DNA from: CAJFUR01 sp904420575
Lineage (GTDB): Bacteria; Actinomycetota; Coriobacteriia; Coriobacteriales; Eggerthellaceae
Direction: 5' to 3'
Length of the DNA stretch: 64,000 nucleotides
Assembly: GCA_965119745.1 (NCBI GenBank)
Contig: OZ221973.1
Span: 1,426,001-1,490,000, forward strand
Both the position numbers and the translations under genes were made by a program. Every line of letters starts with the position of its first letter. The stretch's first letter is position 1. Shown piece by piece: positions 48,706 through 57,051 of the stretch. The notes under the pieces were generated by a model. That model had not been told where the DNA came from, did no database searches, and saw nothing but the letters and a program-made list of their open reading frames with translations.

Positions 48706-49556
48706 TCCTGGAGGTCAGGGGCGTGTGCGCGGGCTACCGCGACGTGGACGTCGTGCGCGACGTGAGTTTCCAGCTTGCCAGCGGCGAGGTGCTGTGCCTG
48801 TTGGGGCCCAACGGTGTGGGAAAGACGACCTTGTTCAAGTCGCTTCTGGGGTTCATCCCGTTCTCGGCGGGCGGGCTCTATGTCGATGGCAAGCGGGTTG
48901 ACCACAAGAACCGCAAGGAGACGGCGTCGCTTCTGGGATACGTGCCGCAGGTGCACGAACCGCCGTTTCCCTTCGTGGTCATCGACGTGGTGGTCATGGG
49001 CTCCATCGCCCGTTCCGACTTGTTCTCGGGGCCGTCGCGCGACGCGTTCGACGAGGCCGACGAACTGCTCGAGATGATGGGCATAGCGTATCTGCGCGAC
49101 CGCGTGTACACCGAGATCAGCGGAGGCGAGCGTCAGATGGTGCTCATAGCCCGCGCCCTCATGCAGAACCCGGCGTTCCTCATGATGGACGAGCCCACGT
49201 CCAGCCTGGACTTCGGCAACCAGATGCGCGTGCTCGCGCAGATATGCGCGCTCGCGCGGCGCGGCGTGGGCGTCGTCATGACGTCCCATTTCCCCGACCA
49301 TGCGTTTCTGTGCTGCGACAAGGCGGCGGTCATGAGCCGCACCGAGCCGTTCCGCGTGGACGCCATCGAGAACATCGTGACCGAGGACGTATTGGAGAAC
49401 GCCTACGGCATTCCGGTCAAGATAGCCTCCATCGACGTGCCGGAGCACCCCGACGGTTCCGTGACCACGTGCGTGCCGCTGCTGAAGACGAAGGCGCACC
49501 CATGCCCATGCGATTCCGTGGAGCTGCCTGCCCGCTTCGAGGGGAGGGACGCATGA
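48702..49556 (+). CDS. ABC transporter ATP-binding protein (FepC/BtuD-type)
   Basis: A 284-residue ATPase with Walker A GPNGVGKTT (residues 34-42), a Q-loop at GYVPQVHEPPF, signature ISGGERQM, Walker B FLMMDEPTSSLD and the switch His in TSHFPDHAF. It is the cognate ATPase of the FecCD-type permease. After the ABC domain there is a 40-residue tail ending in a Cys/His-containing KAHPCPCDS stretch, possibly a metal sensor, which most BtuD-type proteins lack. Start overlaps the permease stop; its own stop overlaps the DUF364 start. Confidence 0.93.
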   Translation: MILEVRGVCAGYRDVDVVRDVSFQLASGEVLCLLGPNGVGKTTLFKSLLGFIPFSAGGLYVDGKRVDHKNRKETASLLGYVPQVHEPPFPFVVIDVVVMGSIARSDLFSGPSRDAFDEADELLEMMGIAYLRDRVYTEISGGERQMVLIARALMQNPAFLMMDEPTSSLDFGNQMRVLAQICALARRGVGVVMTSHFPDHAFLCCDKAAVMSRTEPFRVDAIENIVTEDVLENAYGIPVKIASIDVPEHPDGSVTTCVPLLKTKAHPCPCDSVELPARFEGRDA

Positions 49557-50533
49557 TCGCGCAAGGCGCGCCGCGCACCCTGCGGGAGCTGGTGGAAGCG
49601 ACGCTCGCGCTGACGTGCGCCGACGGCGACGTGCCGATCGTCAGGCGGCTGTGCTTCGCCGCCCGTTGGGCCGTGGCGGAACTGTCGGACGGGCGCGCGG
49701 GGCGCGCGTTCACGTTCAACGGGCAGCACGCCGTGTACGGCGCGCTCGATTTCGAGCTCATGCGGGACATGCGCCGCTTCGTGGACATGCGCGTCGACGA
49801 GGTCTTGGCGCGATTGCTCGCCGAGGCGGACCGGTTGGATGCGCCCGTGGCTGCGGGCAGGAAGGCGTCCGGCACTGCGACTGCGGGAGGCGGGCCCGAT
49901 GCCGCCGCAGCCTCGCTTGCACGCAGCGTGGCGCTGGCCGTGGCCAACGCGCTGTCCTGCCGGCTGAATGCGCCGGCGGCGCTCGAGGCGCGCGGGTTTG
50001 GCGTCACGGCGCCGGCCGACCGGTCGTTTCTGCGCCCAGAAGACAGCGTGGCGCTCATCGGGGCGGGCATGCTGCTGCGGGAGTCGGCCGCCGTCTGCGC
50101 TTCGGTCGACGTGGTGGACATGCGGCCTCGCGCCGCCCTGCAGAGCCTGCTTCTGGACGGTGACGGCGAGCGCTGCGGGCCCGGCCAGGTGCGGTTCCAC
50201 GGCGTGGAGGCCACCGAAGAGCTGGTGGCCCGCGCCGACGTCGTGGGCATCACGGGGTGCGCGCTGGAGAACGGAAGCCTGTTCGACATCGTGCGGCTGC
50301 CTCGGCGCGCCCGCGAGTTCGTCGTGTTCGGACCCTCGGCGCAGGCACCGATGGAGCTGCTGGCCACGTTGGGCGTCACGCGCGTGGTGGCCAGCCGCAT
50401 CGTGGACGTGGAAAGCCTGATGGAGGGCATGCTGGCGGGCTTCGATGCCGCAGGTCCCCGCAGCGCGACCGAGGGATACGTGGTAACCATGCCCGCAGCG
50501 GGCAGCGACCTGGAAGGAGAGGGGACGGCATGA
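49553..50533 (+). CDS. DUF364 (putative heavy-metal chelation) protein
   Basis: A 326-residue protein whose C-terminal 170 residues match DUF364: EDSVALIGAGMLLRESA, VVDMRPR, the ADVVGITGCALENGSLFDIV block, EFVVFGPSAQAPMELLATLGVTRVVASRIVD. The N-terminal part (LRELVEATLALTCADGDVPI, RAFTFNGQHAVYGALD) is the DUF4213-like companion domain, with an Ala-rich insert between. These proteins are proposed to bind or chelate transition metals and are often encoded with FecCD-type importers and with nitrogenase or molybdenum genes, exactly the context here. Overlapping start and stop codons tie it to the transporter operon. The metal is unknown. Confidence 0.85.
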   Translation: MIAQGAPRTLRELVEATLALTCADGDVPIVRRLCFAARWAVAELSDGRAGRAFTFNGQHAVYGALDFELMRDMRRFVDMRVDEVLARLLAEADRLDAPVAAGRKASGTATAGGGPDAAAASLARSVALAVANALSCRLNAPAALEARGFGVTAPADRSFLRPEDSVALIGAGMLLRESAAVCASVDVVDMRPRAALQSLLLDGDGERCGPGQVRFHGVEATEELVARADVVGITGCALENGSLFDIVRLPRRAREFVVFGPSAQAPMELLATLGVTRVVASRIVDVESLMEGMLAGFDAAGPRSATEGYVVTMPAAGSDLEGEGTA

Positions 50534-51630
50534 GCACATCGACCGAGAACATGACCAGGAGGAGATTCGTCGAGCTGCTCGTCGCGGCCGGCGTGGCTAC
50601 GACCGGGACGGTCGCCTTGGGCGGCTGCACGCAGGGCGGTGACGCCGAAGACGGGCAGAGACAGAAGCCCGACGACGCGTCCGCCGCAGATGCCAAGACC
50701 ACCGAGCGTCCGGCTGCGGTGACGGACGCGAAGGGACGCGAGGTCGCCGTGCCGGAGAAGATCGAGCGCATTGGCATCACTTGTATGGGAGGCGCCCTCC
50801 AGACGATGAGCGTGCTGGGTGGGGCCGACCGCGTGGTGGTTGCGCCGTCGCCCGCCAAATCCTCGCCGCTTTTGCTGGAAATATTCCCACAGTACGAGAG
50901 CATTCCCGACGGCGGTACGTTCGATGACGTCAACATCGAGACCATAGCGGCGGCGGAGCCCGACTTCGTGTTCGTGTCCAGCACGTCGGACAAGGGCAAC
51001 GCCCAGATCGAGGAGATCGGCATAGCGACCTACACGCTTTCGACGGCGAACGCATCCGCCGAATCATTGCGGCAGGAGTATCAGAACGTCGGCATCTTGC
51101 TGGGCACCGAAGACATCGCCAAGGATCTGATCGCGTTCTGGGACGACCTGATGGGCCGGGTCGCCCAAGGGGTGACGGGCGTTCCCGAAAGCGAACGCCT
51201 GACGGTGTATCGCTGCGGCGCGGCCATCACGAAGGCGAACCACACGCCGTGGGCCGCGAACTGGATTCGAACGGCGGGCGGCGTGCCCGTGGCCGACGAT
51301 GGAACGACGGGCGACGTGAGCATAGAGAAGATCGCCACGTGGGATCCCGACGTCATCAGCACGTCGGCGAACGTCGAGGATCTGCTGAACGACCCCAGCC
51401 TGCAGGATCTGAAGGCCATCAAGAACGGTTCCGTGTACAAGAGCCCGAAGGGATGCATGGGCTGGGACACCCCGTCTCCGGAAGTGCCGCTCGGCTTCGC
51501 CTGGCTGGCACAGACGCTTTACCCCGAGCGTTTCAAGGACGTAGACCTTGAGAAGGAGACGAAGGGCTTCTACGAGAAGTTCTACCACCACGAGATCACC
51601 CAAGAGGGTTACCGGGCATTCTTCAAGTAA
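50530..51630 (+). CDS. Tat-type lipoprotein substrate-binding protein 1 of the ABC importer
   Basis: A 366-residue periplasmic-binding-type lipoprotein (FepB/BtuF cluster). The signal has a twin-arginine start (TRRRFVELLVAAG) and a lipobox LGGC near residue 33. The mature part shows VTDAKGREVAVPEKIERIGI, the helical backbone link, AAEPDFVFVSSTSDKGNAQIEEIGI, and a final LAQTLYPERFKDVDLEKETKGFYEKFY, standard for metal-chelate binders. Tat export suggests folding or cofactor loading before export, unusual for this class. It overlaps the DUF364 stop by four bases. It is about half identical to the next gene, with nearly the same DNA over the signal peptide. Confidence 0.9.
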   Translation: MSTSTENMTRRRFVELLVAAGVATTGTVALGGCTQGGDAEDGQRQKPDDASAADAKTTERPAAVTDAKGREVAVPEKIERIGITCMGGALQTMSVLGGADRVVVAPSPAKSSPLLLEIFPQYESIPDGGTFDDVNIETIAAAEPDFVFVSSTSDKGNAQIEEIGIATYTLSTANASAESLRQEYQNVGILLGTEDIAKDLIAFWDDLMGRVAQGVTGVPESERLTVYRCGAAITKANHTPWAANWIRTAGGVPVADDGTTGDVSIEKIATWDPDVISTSANVEDLLNDPSLQDLKAIKNGSVYKSPKGCMGWDTPSPEVPLGFAWLAQTLYPERFKDVDLEKETKGFYEKFYHHEITQEGYRAFFK

Positions 51631-51687
51631 GCGGCGACGTGTGTCTGCGCGCGAAGCCACGGATACGAACGAAAGGACTTCGAACCA

Positions 51688-52788
51688 ATGGAACAGAACA
51701 CGAGGATCATGAGCCGCCGGCATTTCGTCGAGCTGCTGATGGCGGCCGGCGTGGCCACGACCGGGACGGTCGCCTTGGGCGGCTGCTCCCAACAGGGCGG
51801 CGACGCCGAGGACGGGCAGGGGCAGAAGCCGGCCGAGGGGCAGGCGCAGCAGCCGGGCTCCAACGTGGTGGTGGACGCGAAGGGCAACGAGTTCGCCATT
51901 CCGGAAAAGGTGGAGCGCATAGCCATCACGTGCAACGGCGGCACCACGCACGAGGTGGCCATCTTCGGCGGGGCCGACAAAATAGTCGCGCAGCCCTCCA
52001 TGCAGAAGTTCCCGCAGCTTCTAAAGATGTATCCGCAGTTCAATGACGTGATGAATGCCGGATCGTTCGACGACTTGAACATCGAGGCGCTGGTGGCGCA
52101 GGAACCCGACCTGGCGCTGGTGGGCGTGAGCTCGGACAAGGGCAACGCGCAGATCGAAGAGGTGGGCATTCCCATCTACGTCATGTTGATAGGCTGGGCT
52201 GCCATCGACTCGCTCAAACAGGAGTTTTTGAACGTCGGCAAGATCCTGGGCAACGAAGAGAAGGCCCAGCGGCTGGTGGATTACTGGAACGACACGATGA
52301 GCGCGCTCGCGGAAAAGGTGGCGCAGGTGCCGGCGGCCGAACGCAAGAAGGTGTATTACCTGAGCGGGGCCGACGTGACGAAAGCCAACACCGGCGACTG
52401 GGGCCGCACGTGGATCGAGACGATAGGTGCCGACTTCGCCGTGCCCGAAACCGACCTCAACGGAGACGTGACGGTGGAGAAGGCGCTCGAGTGGGACCCT
52501 GACGTCATCGTGGTGCAGGGAGGAAACGATCTGAACGAGCTGTACGCGGCCGAGCAGATACAGGAGATGAAGGCCATCAAGAACAAGCAGGTGTTCTCGT
52601 GCCCCATCGCCGGCTTCTGGTGGGACCGTCCCAGCCCCGAGGCAACGCTGGGATTTCTGTGGCTGGCGCAGACGGTGTATCCCGACTACATGCAGGACAT
52701 CGATCTGGAAGCCGAAACGAAGGCGTTCTTCAAGGAATTCTACGGCTACGAGCTTTCCGGCGAAGAATGCCGGTCGTTCTTCGAGTAG
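51688..52788 (+). CDS. Tat-type lipoprotein substrate-binding protein 2 of the ABC importer
   Basis: A 366-residue paralogue of the preceding binding protein, with SRRHFVELLMAAG, lipobox LGGC, VVDAKGNEFAIPEKVERIAI, EPDLALVGVSSDKGNAQIEEVGI and a final YPDYMQDIDLEAETKAFFKEFYGY. The 51-60 bp encoding the hydrophobic part of both signals are almost identical, while the mature proteins have diverged, notably at WDRPSPEATLGF and in the loop with FSCPIAGFWWDR. Two binding proteins for one permease suggest two related substrates or two redox forms of one. AAAGGA lies before the ATG. It ends the operon, convergent with crp. Confidence 0.9.
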   Translation: MEQNTRIMSRRHFVELLMAAGVATTGTVALGGCSQQGGDAEDGQGQKPAEGQAQQPGSNVVVDAKGNEFAIPEKVERIAITCNGGTTHEVAIFGGADKIVAQPSMQKFPQLLKMYPQFNDVMNAGSFDDLNIEALVAQEPDLALVGVSSDKGNAQIEEVGIPIYVMLIGWAAIDSLKQEFLNVGKILGNEEKAQRLVDYWNDTMSALAEKVAQVPAAERKKVYYLSGADVTKANTGDWGRTWIETIGADFAVPETDLNGDVTVEKALEWDPDVIVVQGGNDLNELYAAEQIQEMKAIKNKQVFSCPIAGFWWDRPSPEATLGFLWLAQTVYPDYMQDIDLEAETKAFFKEFYGYELSGEECRSFFE

Positions 52789-52874
52789 GAGGGTCGTGCC
52801 ACAGCGCGGCGCGCGGCCCTGCCGCTGGCCCAGATCGTTCTTTGGGCGGGCGGGCCATGCGGCCGCGCCTCGCT

Positions 52875-53552
52875 TCACGAGGTGCGGTGCAGTTCGAAAT
52901 GCCGTCGCGAGAAGGTGATGTAGCCTTCCTTCTGCAGCTTGCTGAGTTCATGGGAAAGCGCGCTTCGCTCGACGTAGAGCGCATCGGCAAGTTCTTGGCG
53001 GTTGTAGGGGATGTCGAAGCGGGCGCTGCCATGCAGTTCGGCTTGCTCCGACAGGTAGGCGAGCACCTTCTCGCGCGTCGAGCGGTTCGACACGATGTCC
53101 AGCTTGCCGAGCAGCGCGGCATTCATCTGCAAGGCGACGCGCGCCAGGTTCGTGCGGATGCGGTCGACGTGCATCATGCAGCACGGCTTCGCTTCCACAT
53201 GTTTTTCAAGGTTGAACAGCAGCAGCGTGCAAGGCTCGTCGGCCACCACGTCGGCAGGAACAGGCAGGTCGAGCTTGAAGAACTGCTCGGCGGCTATGAC
53301 CGAGCCGGGGTGGAACTCGCCGTGGATGGAGCGATTGCCCCAGTAGTCGTTGCCCACGATGAGTGCGCGTCCTTCGCAAAGGTAGCCGGTGCAGCGCCCG
53401 GTTTCGCCCCGGCTGAGGATGCGCTCGCCCTTCCGGTAGGTGGACAGCGTGGCGTTCAGGCACTTGAGGACGTGCGGCACCTTTTCGCGGGGCACGCCGG
53501 CAAAAAGGGGCAGGTCGGTGGGCAGGGCGGAAGGGGCGGCAAGGTCGGGCAC
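52875..53552 (-). CDS. Crp/Fnr-family transcriptional regulator
   Basis: A 225-residue Crp/Fnr-type regulator. Residues 15-125 form the cyclic-nucleotide-like sensor barrel (LFAGVPREKVPHVLKCLNAT, YRKGERILSRGETGRCTGYL, HPGSVIAAEQFF), then the long dimer helix and a C-terminal helix-turn-helix (STREKVLAYLSEQAEL, NRQELADALYVERSALSHEL). Cys residues at CLNA, RCTG, CTLL and CCMM could support a redox or metal-sensing role, but the classical Fnr spacing is absent. The start is GTG behind AAAGGAGA. It is divergent from the nitrogenase-like genes and convergent with the transporter operon, and is the obvious candidate to bind the 22-bp motif found upstream of both. Confidence 0.9.
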   Translation of the reverse strand: MPDLAAPSALPTDLPLFAGVPREKVPHVLKCLNATLSTYRKGERILSRGETGRCTGYLCEGRALIVGNDYWGNRSIHGEFHPGSVIAAEQFFKLDLPVPADVVADEPCTLLLFNLEKHVEAKPCCMMHVDRIRTNLARVALQMNAALLGKLDIVSNRSTREKVLAYLSEQAELHGSARFDIPYNRQELADALYVERSALSHELSKLQKEGYITFSRRHFELHRTS

Positions 53553-53564
53553 GATGTTTCTCCT

Positions 53565-53608
53565 TTGGTGGCAAAACCAACTGATTCTATTCTCAAACGT
53601 GCATTATA
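53565..53608. promoter_or_regulatory. crp/nifH-like divergent control region with 22-bp motif (copy 1)
   Basis: 53565-53586 carries the motif also found at 47604-47625. Its first 16 bp form the inverted repeat TTGGT (53565-53569) and ACCAA (53576-53580) with 6 bp between, a Crp/Fnr-like dyad. On the minus strand TATAAT (53603-53608) is a good -10 for crp, so the motif lies just downstream of that start site, in the leader of crp: the position of an autorepressor site. The plus-strand promoter for the nifH-like gene is not obvious within 53590-53787. Confidence 0.6.
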
Positions 53609-53787
53609 GTGCTTCAAGCATCAATTGGTACACAAAAGACGAGCTTGGAGCGCATGGTGGCTGCCGCTTGGCGGAAGCGAGTGCGGGCGGCGTCGAAATT
53701 CGGGCGACGCCTGTCGGTGAACGGCGACGTCGGGGCGCATGGAGTGGCGCCGGCCGCCAAAAGGGATCGGGAAGACGGGTGCGAACG

Positions 53788-54576
53788 ATGTTGAAGGTGG
53801 CGGTGTACGGCAAGGGGGGCATCGGCAAGTCGACCACGGTGTCGAACGTGGCCGCCGCGCTGGCGCTGCGCGGATTGAAGGTCGTCCAGATAGGATGCGA
53901 CCCCAAAGCTGATTCGACGTATTTGCTCATGGCTGGCCGGCGCATCCCCACCGTGCTCGACCTCATGCGCACGGGACGTCCGCTTTCGCTGCGCGATGTC
54001 GTGCACGAGGGGTTTGCCGGCGTGCAGTGCGTGGAAGCGGGCGGGCCCTTGCCGGGCACGGGGTGTGCGGGTCGCGGCATCATCACCGCGTTCGAGCAGC
54101 TTGACGAACTGCATGCCTACGAGGCGTTCGAGCCTGACGTGGTGCTGTACGACGTGTTGGGCGACGTGGTGTGCGGCGGCTTCTCGCTGCCGTTGCGCGG
54201 CGAGCATTCCGACGTGGTGTACGTGGTCACGTCGGGCGAGATGATGGCGATGTATGCCGCCTCCAACATAGCCCAGGCGGTGGAGCGTTTCAAGGCGCGT
54301 GGTTACGCGCGGTTCGGCGGCCTTGTTCTGAACAGGAGAAACGTCGAAGGCGAAGAAGATCTGGTGCGGAAGCTGGCGTGCGAGCTGGGCACCGAAGTGG
54401 TCGGCGACATCCCGCGCTCGTCCGACGTGCACGCCTGCGAGCAGAAACGGTGCACGGTGATGGAGGGCGCGCCCGCCTGCGAGGCGGCCCGCGCCTACGG
54501 GCGGCTTGTCGACATGCTGCTCGCGCAGGCCGATGCGGCAGCAGGGGCGGTGTCGGGGGCGCATCATGACCTCTGA
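53788..54576 (+). CDS. NifH/BchL-like ATP-dependent reductase (iron protein)
   Basis: A 262-residue homologue of the nitrogenase iron protein. The P-loop GKGGIGKST is at residues 8-16, the switch GCDPKADST at 36-44, and both Cys that ligate the subunit-bridging [4Fe-4S] cluster are kept: C93 in GTGCAGRG and C129 in VVCGGF. It should therefore pump single electrons into a partner at the cost of ATP. It is a little shorter than NifH and closer in layout to the NifH-like proteins of chlorophyll, F430 and methylthio-alkane reductase systems. ATG at 53788; the upstream open frame is not conserved-looking. It overlaps the next gene by 11 bp. Confidence 0.93.
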   Translation: MLKVAVYGKGGIGKSTTVSNVAAALALRGLKVVQIGCDPKADSTYLLMAGRRIPTVLDLMRTGRPLSLRDVVHEGFAGVQCVEAGGPLPGTGCAGRGIITAFEQLDELHAYEAFEPDVVLYDVLGDVVCGGFSLPLRGEHSDVVYVVTSGEMMAMYAASNIAQAVERFKARGYARFGGLVLNRRNVEGEEDLVRKLACELGTEVVGDIPRSSDVHACEQKRCTVMEGAPACEAARAYGRLVDMLLAQADAAAGAVSGAHHDL

Positions 54577-55789
54577 CCTCTCGTTCTTCATCCCCTATCA
54601 CGGGCGGGCGAAGGTTTCCCTGTGCGTGCCCGAATGCTTCAGCCTGTACGTGTGCCCGCCGTCGTGCGTGCGGCGCGTGTCCATCCGGGCGCTGCGCAAT
54701 GGCACGCGGGAGGCCATGGGGTTTTTGTTTCTGACCGAGGCCGACGTGGCGACGGGGGCCTACGAGGAATGCCTGGCCGACGCCGTGGCCGATGCGCTGT
54801 CGTCGCTTCCGCAGGCGCCGCGTGCGTTCTTCATCCACCTGAACTGCATCGACGACTTCCTTGGCACCGACGAGGATGCCGCGCTTTCCGCGCTGCGCGC
54901 CCGCTTTCCCGGCGTGGGGTTCGCGGCCGTGCACATGAACCCCATCGCGGCCGACCGGGGGCTTTCCACGGGGCTGCGCATCCACGACCGCCTGTACAGC
55001 CTGCTCGAGCCGGCCGGTCGCACCGACGACGCGGTGAACCTGGTGGGAAACTTCGTGGGGCTTGAAGCGGATTGCGAGTTGCCGCAGGTTCTGCGCGCGT
55101 GGGGCGTGAACGAGGTGCGGCAACTGTTCGCCTGCAAAGACTATGCCGCCTATCAGGACTTGGCGGCAAGCCGGCTGAACGTGGTGCTGGCGCACATAGG
55201 AACCTATGCCGCCCAGAACATGCAGATGCGCCTGGGCATTCCCCAGGTATACGCGCCCGTGGCCTATGCGCTTGATGACGTGTGGGAGCAGTATCGGGCC
55301 ATCGGCGCCGCGCTGGGATTCGAAGGCGCGGCTGCGCTCGATGCGGCCGGGCCGTTGTTGACAGCGGCGGAAGACGAGGCGCGCGCGGCTGTGGCACAGG
55401 CACGCGCGGCGTTGGGGGACACGCCCGTCGTCGTGGACTCGTCCGCCGCCATGCGGCCTTTCGCGCTGGCGCGCGCCTTGGCGGGCTACGGCTTCAACGT
55501 GCAGGCGGTGTTCGCGCTCCACGAAAAGGACGACGACGCCGAAAACCGCGAATGGGTTGACGCGCGCCTTCCCGGCGTCGTCGTGGTGCGAAGCGGGCGT
55601 TACGAGGACATAGTGCGGCTCGACCTGCCCGAAGACGCCGTGTGCGTAGGTTTCGACAGCGCGTACCTGCTGAAGGCGCGCCGGTTCGTGGACATCCAGA
55701 AGGACGAGGGCCTGTTCGGGTTCCAGGCGGTGCGCCGCCTGATGGAGGCCATGGCGGCTGCGCTTGCGTCCGAAACGGCTTGGAGGTGA
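54566..55789 (+). CDS. Nitrogenase component 1-like protein, subunit A (NifD/BchN-like)
   Basis: A 407-residue protein of the nitrogenase component 1 superfamily, much shorter than NifD (about 490). Near the N-terminus C20, C24, C30 and C34 (CVPEC, then CPPSC) lie where cluster ligands are expected, and C97 or so in FFIHLNCIDDFLGTDED aligns with the third P-cluster ligand of NifD. The C-terminal part (GFDSAYLLKARRFVDIQKDE, GLFGFQAVRRLME) has the family's closing helix but lacks the His that binds FeMo-cofactor in NifD. So it probably carries a simple [4Fe-4S] cluster and reduces a bound substrate, not N2. It overlaps the iron protein gene; its partner follows 6 bp downstream. Confidence 0.82.
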   Translation: MTSDLSFFIPYHGRAKVSLCVPECFSLYVCPPSCVRRVSIRALRNGTREAMGFLFLTEADVATGAYEECLADAVADALSSLPQAPRAFFIHLNCIDDFLGTDEDAALSALRARFPGVGFAAVHMNPIAADRGLSTGLRIHDRLYSLLEPAGRTDDAVNLVGNFVGLEADCELPQVLRAWGVNEVRQLFACKDYAAYQDLAASRLNVVLAHIGTYAAQNMQMRLGIPQVYAPVAYALDDVWEQYRAIGAALGFEGAAALDAAGPLLTAAEDEARAAVAQARAALGDTPVVVDSSAAMRPFALARALAGYGFNVQAVFALHEKDDDAENREWVDARLPGVVVVRSGRYEDIVRLDLPEDAVCVGFDSAYLLKARRFVDIQKDEGLFGFQAVRRLMEAMAAALASETAWR

Positions 55790-55795
55790 TGCGGC

Positions 55796-57001
55796 TTGGC
55801 GCGTCTTTCCCTGTACCTTCCGTCGTTTGCCGCCGACTATTCCGGCGTATGCTCGTGCTTGTTCGACCTTGACTTCCTGGTCGTGATCAACGACGCGGCC
55901 TGTTGCACGCGCAACTACATAGACTACGACGAGCCGCGCTGGTCGCGCGACAAGGCCACCGCGCTGTGCGCGAAGCTGCGCACCATGGACGTCGTGATGG
56001 GGGACGAGGCGAAGACCTTGGCGAAGGTGAAGGCCGCCGCCCGCGAAATGCGTCCGTGTGGCATAGCGCTTCTGGGCAGCCCGGTTCCCGCCATCACGGG
56101 CATGGACATGGACGGCATGGCGCGCGAGGTGGAAGACGCGACCGGCATCCCGTCGCTGGGTTTTCCGACCACGGGTTTTTCCACGTACGAACGCGGCGTC
56201 GGTCTGGCCTTGCGCGGGTTGCGGGAGAAATTCGGCGGCACGGAAGGTTTCGGTGCGTCCGCTCCGGCTTCCGGCGGCGCCCAAGCCGGCAGGCCCGTGG
56301 TGGACGTGCTGGGCCTGACGCCGCTCGACTTCGGCACGGTGGGCACGGCGGAAGACCTGCGCGCCTTGCTTGAGAAGGACGGCTTCGTCGTGGGGGCAAC
56401 GTGGTGCGACGGCTTTTCCTTGGAGGACGTGGCGCGTGCAGGGCGGGCTTCGGTCAACCTGGTGGTTTCGTCGGGCGCGCTCGGCGTGGCCGAACTGCTG
56501 TGGCGGCGGATGGGCGTGCCCTATGTCGTGGGCGTGCCGTGTGCGGGCCGCCAGGCGTCTCTGGTGCTGGCATCGCTGCACGACGCTGCAGCAGGTGCCG
56601 GGCCCAGGTTCGCGTTCGCCGAAGGTCCGGCGTTGCCGCCGCAGGCTGGGCGCTCGACCGGCGCGCGCATGCTGGTTGTGGGCGACTGGGTGTGCGCCGC
56701 GTCGCTGCGCTCGGCGTTCCGGCTGGCCGGCTGGGACGGACCCGTCGTCGTGGCAAGCCTGTTCGGCATGCGTCCTTCGTTCGCCGAGGTGGGCGACCGG
56801 GCGCTTTCGGGAGATCGGGATCTGGCCGCTTTGGTGGCGCGTGGCGGCTTCGACGTCGTGGTGGGCGATCCGTTGCTGAAGCGCATTCCCGGCGTGGGCT
56901 CTGCTCGCCACGTGCGGCTGGCTCATCCCGCCGTTTCCAGCAACCTGTTCCTAGACGAAGTTCCCCGGTACGTGGCAGACGACGTGACGCGCAAGGCGTG
57001 A
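55796..57001 (+). CDS. Nitrogenase component 1-like protein, subunit B (NifK/BchB-like)
   Basis: A 401-residue component 1 homologue. C19 and C21 in YSGVCSCLFD and C36/C37 in NDAACCTRNYIDYDEPRW match the first two cluster-ligand positions. The third, in the block IALLGSPVPAITGMDMDGM, is Ser/Pro rather than Cys, so the shared cluster is probably a [4Fe-4S] held mainly by subunit A, reminiscent of dark-operative protochlorophyllide reductase. GIPSLGFPTTGFSTYERG and the later VVVGDPLLKRIPG strands are family features. The start is TTG behind GGAGGTGAT, with subunit A ending 6 bp upstream. With the iron protein it forms a complete three-part reductase. Substrate unknown. Confidence 0.82.
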   Translation: MARLSLYLPSFAADYSGVCSCLFDLDFLVVINDAACCTRNYIDYDEPRWSRDKATALCAKLRTMDVVMGDEAKTLAKVKAAAREMRPCGIALLGSPVPAITGMDMDGMAREVEDATGIPSLGFPTTGFSTYERGVGLALRGLREKFGGTEGFGASAPASGGAQAGRPVVDVLGLTPLDFGTVGTAEDLRALLEKDGFVVGATWCDGFSLEDVARAGRASVNLVVSSGALGVAELLWRRMGVPYVVGVPCAGRQASLVLASLHDAAAGAGPRFAFAEGPALPPQAGRSTGARMLVVGDWVCAASLRSAFRLAGWDGPVVVASLFGMRPSFAEVGDRALSGDRDLAALVARGGFDVVVGDPLLKRIPGVGSARHVRLAHPAVSSNLFLDEVPRYVADDVTRKA

Positions 57002-57051
57002 CGGAAAGTGTGACGAGTGCCGCCTCAGGGCGGCGGATAGGAGCTCAAACC

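Noticed and set aside
54290..56926. An 878-codon open frame antisense to the nitrogenase-like genes
   Set aside because: It runs across three well-supported genes on the other strand and is low-complexity; no start site or domain supports it.
53788..57001. True nitrogen-fixing nitrogenase
   Set aside because: Component 1 subunits are about 400 residues, lack the FeMo-cofactor His and one P-cluster Cys, and no nifB, nifE/N or nifV is nearby.
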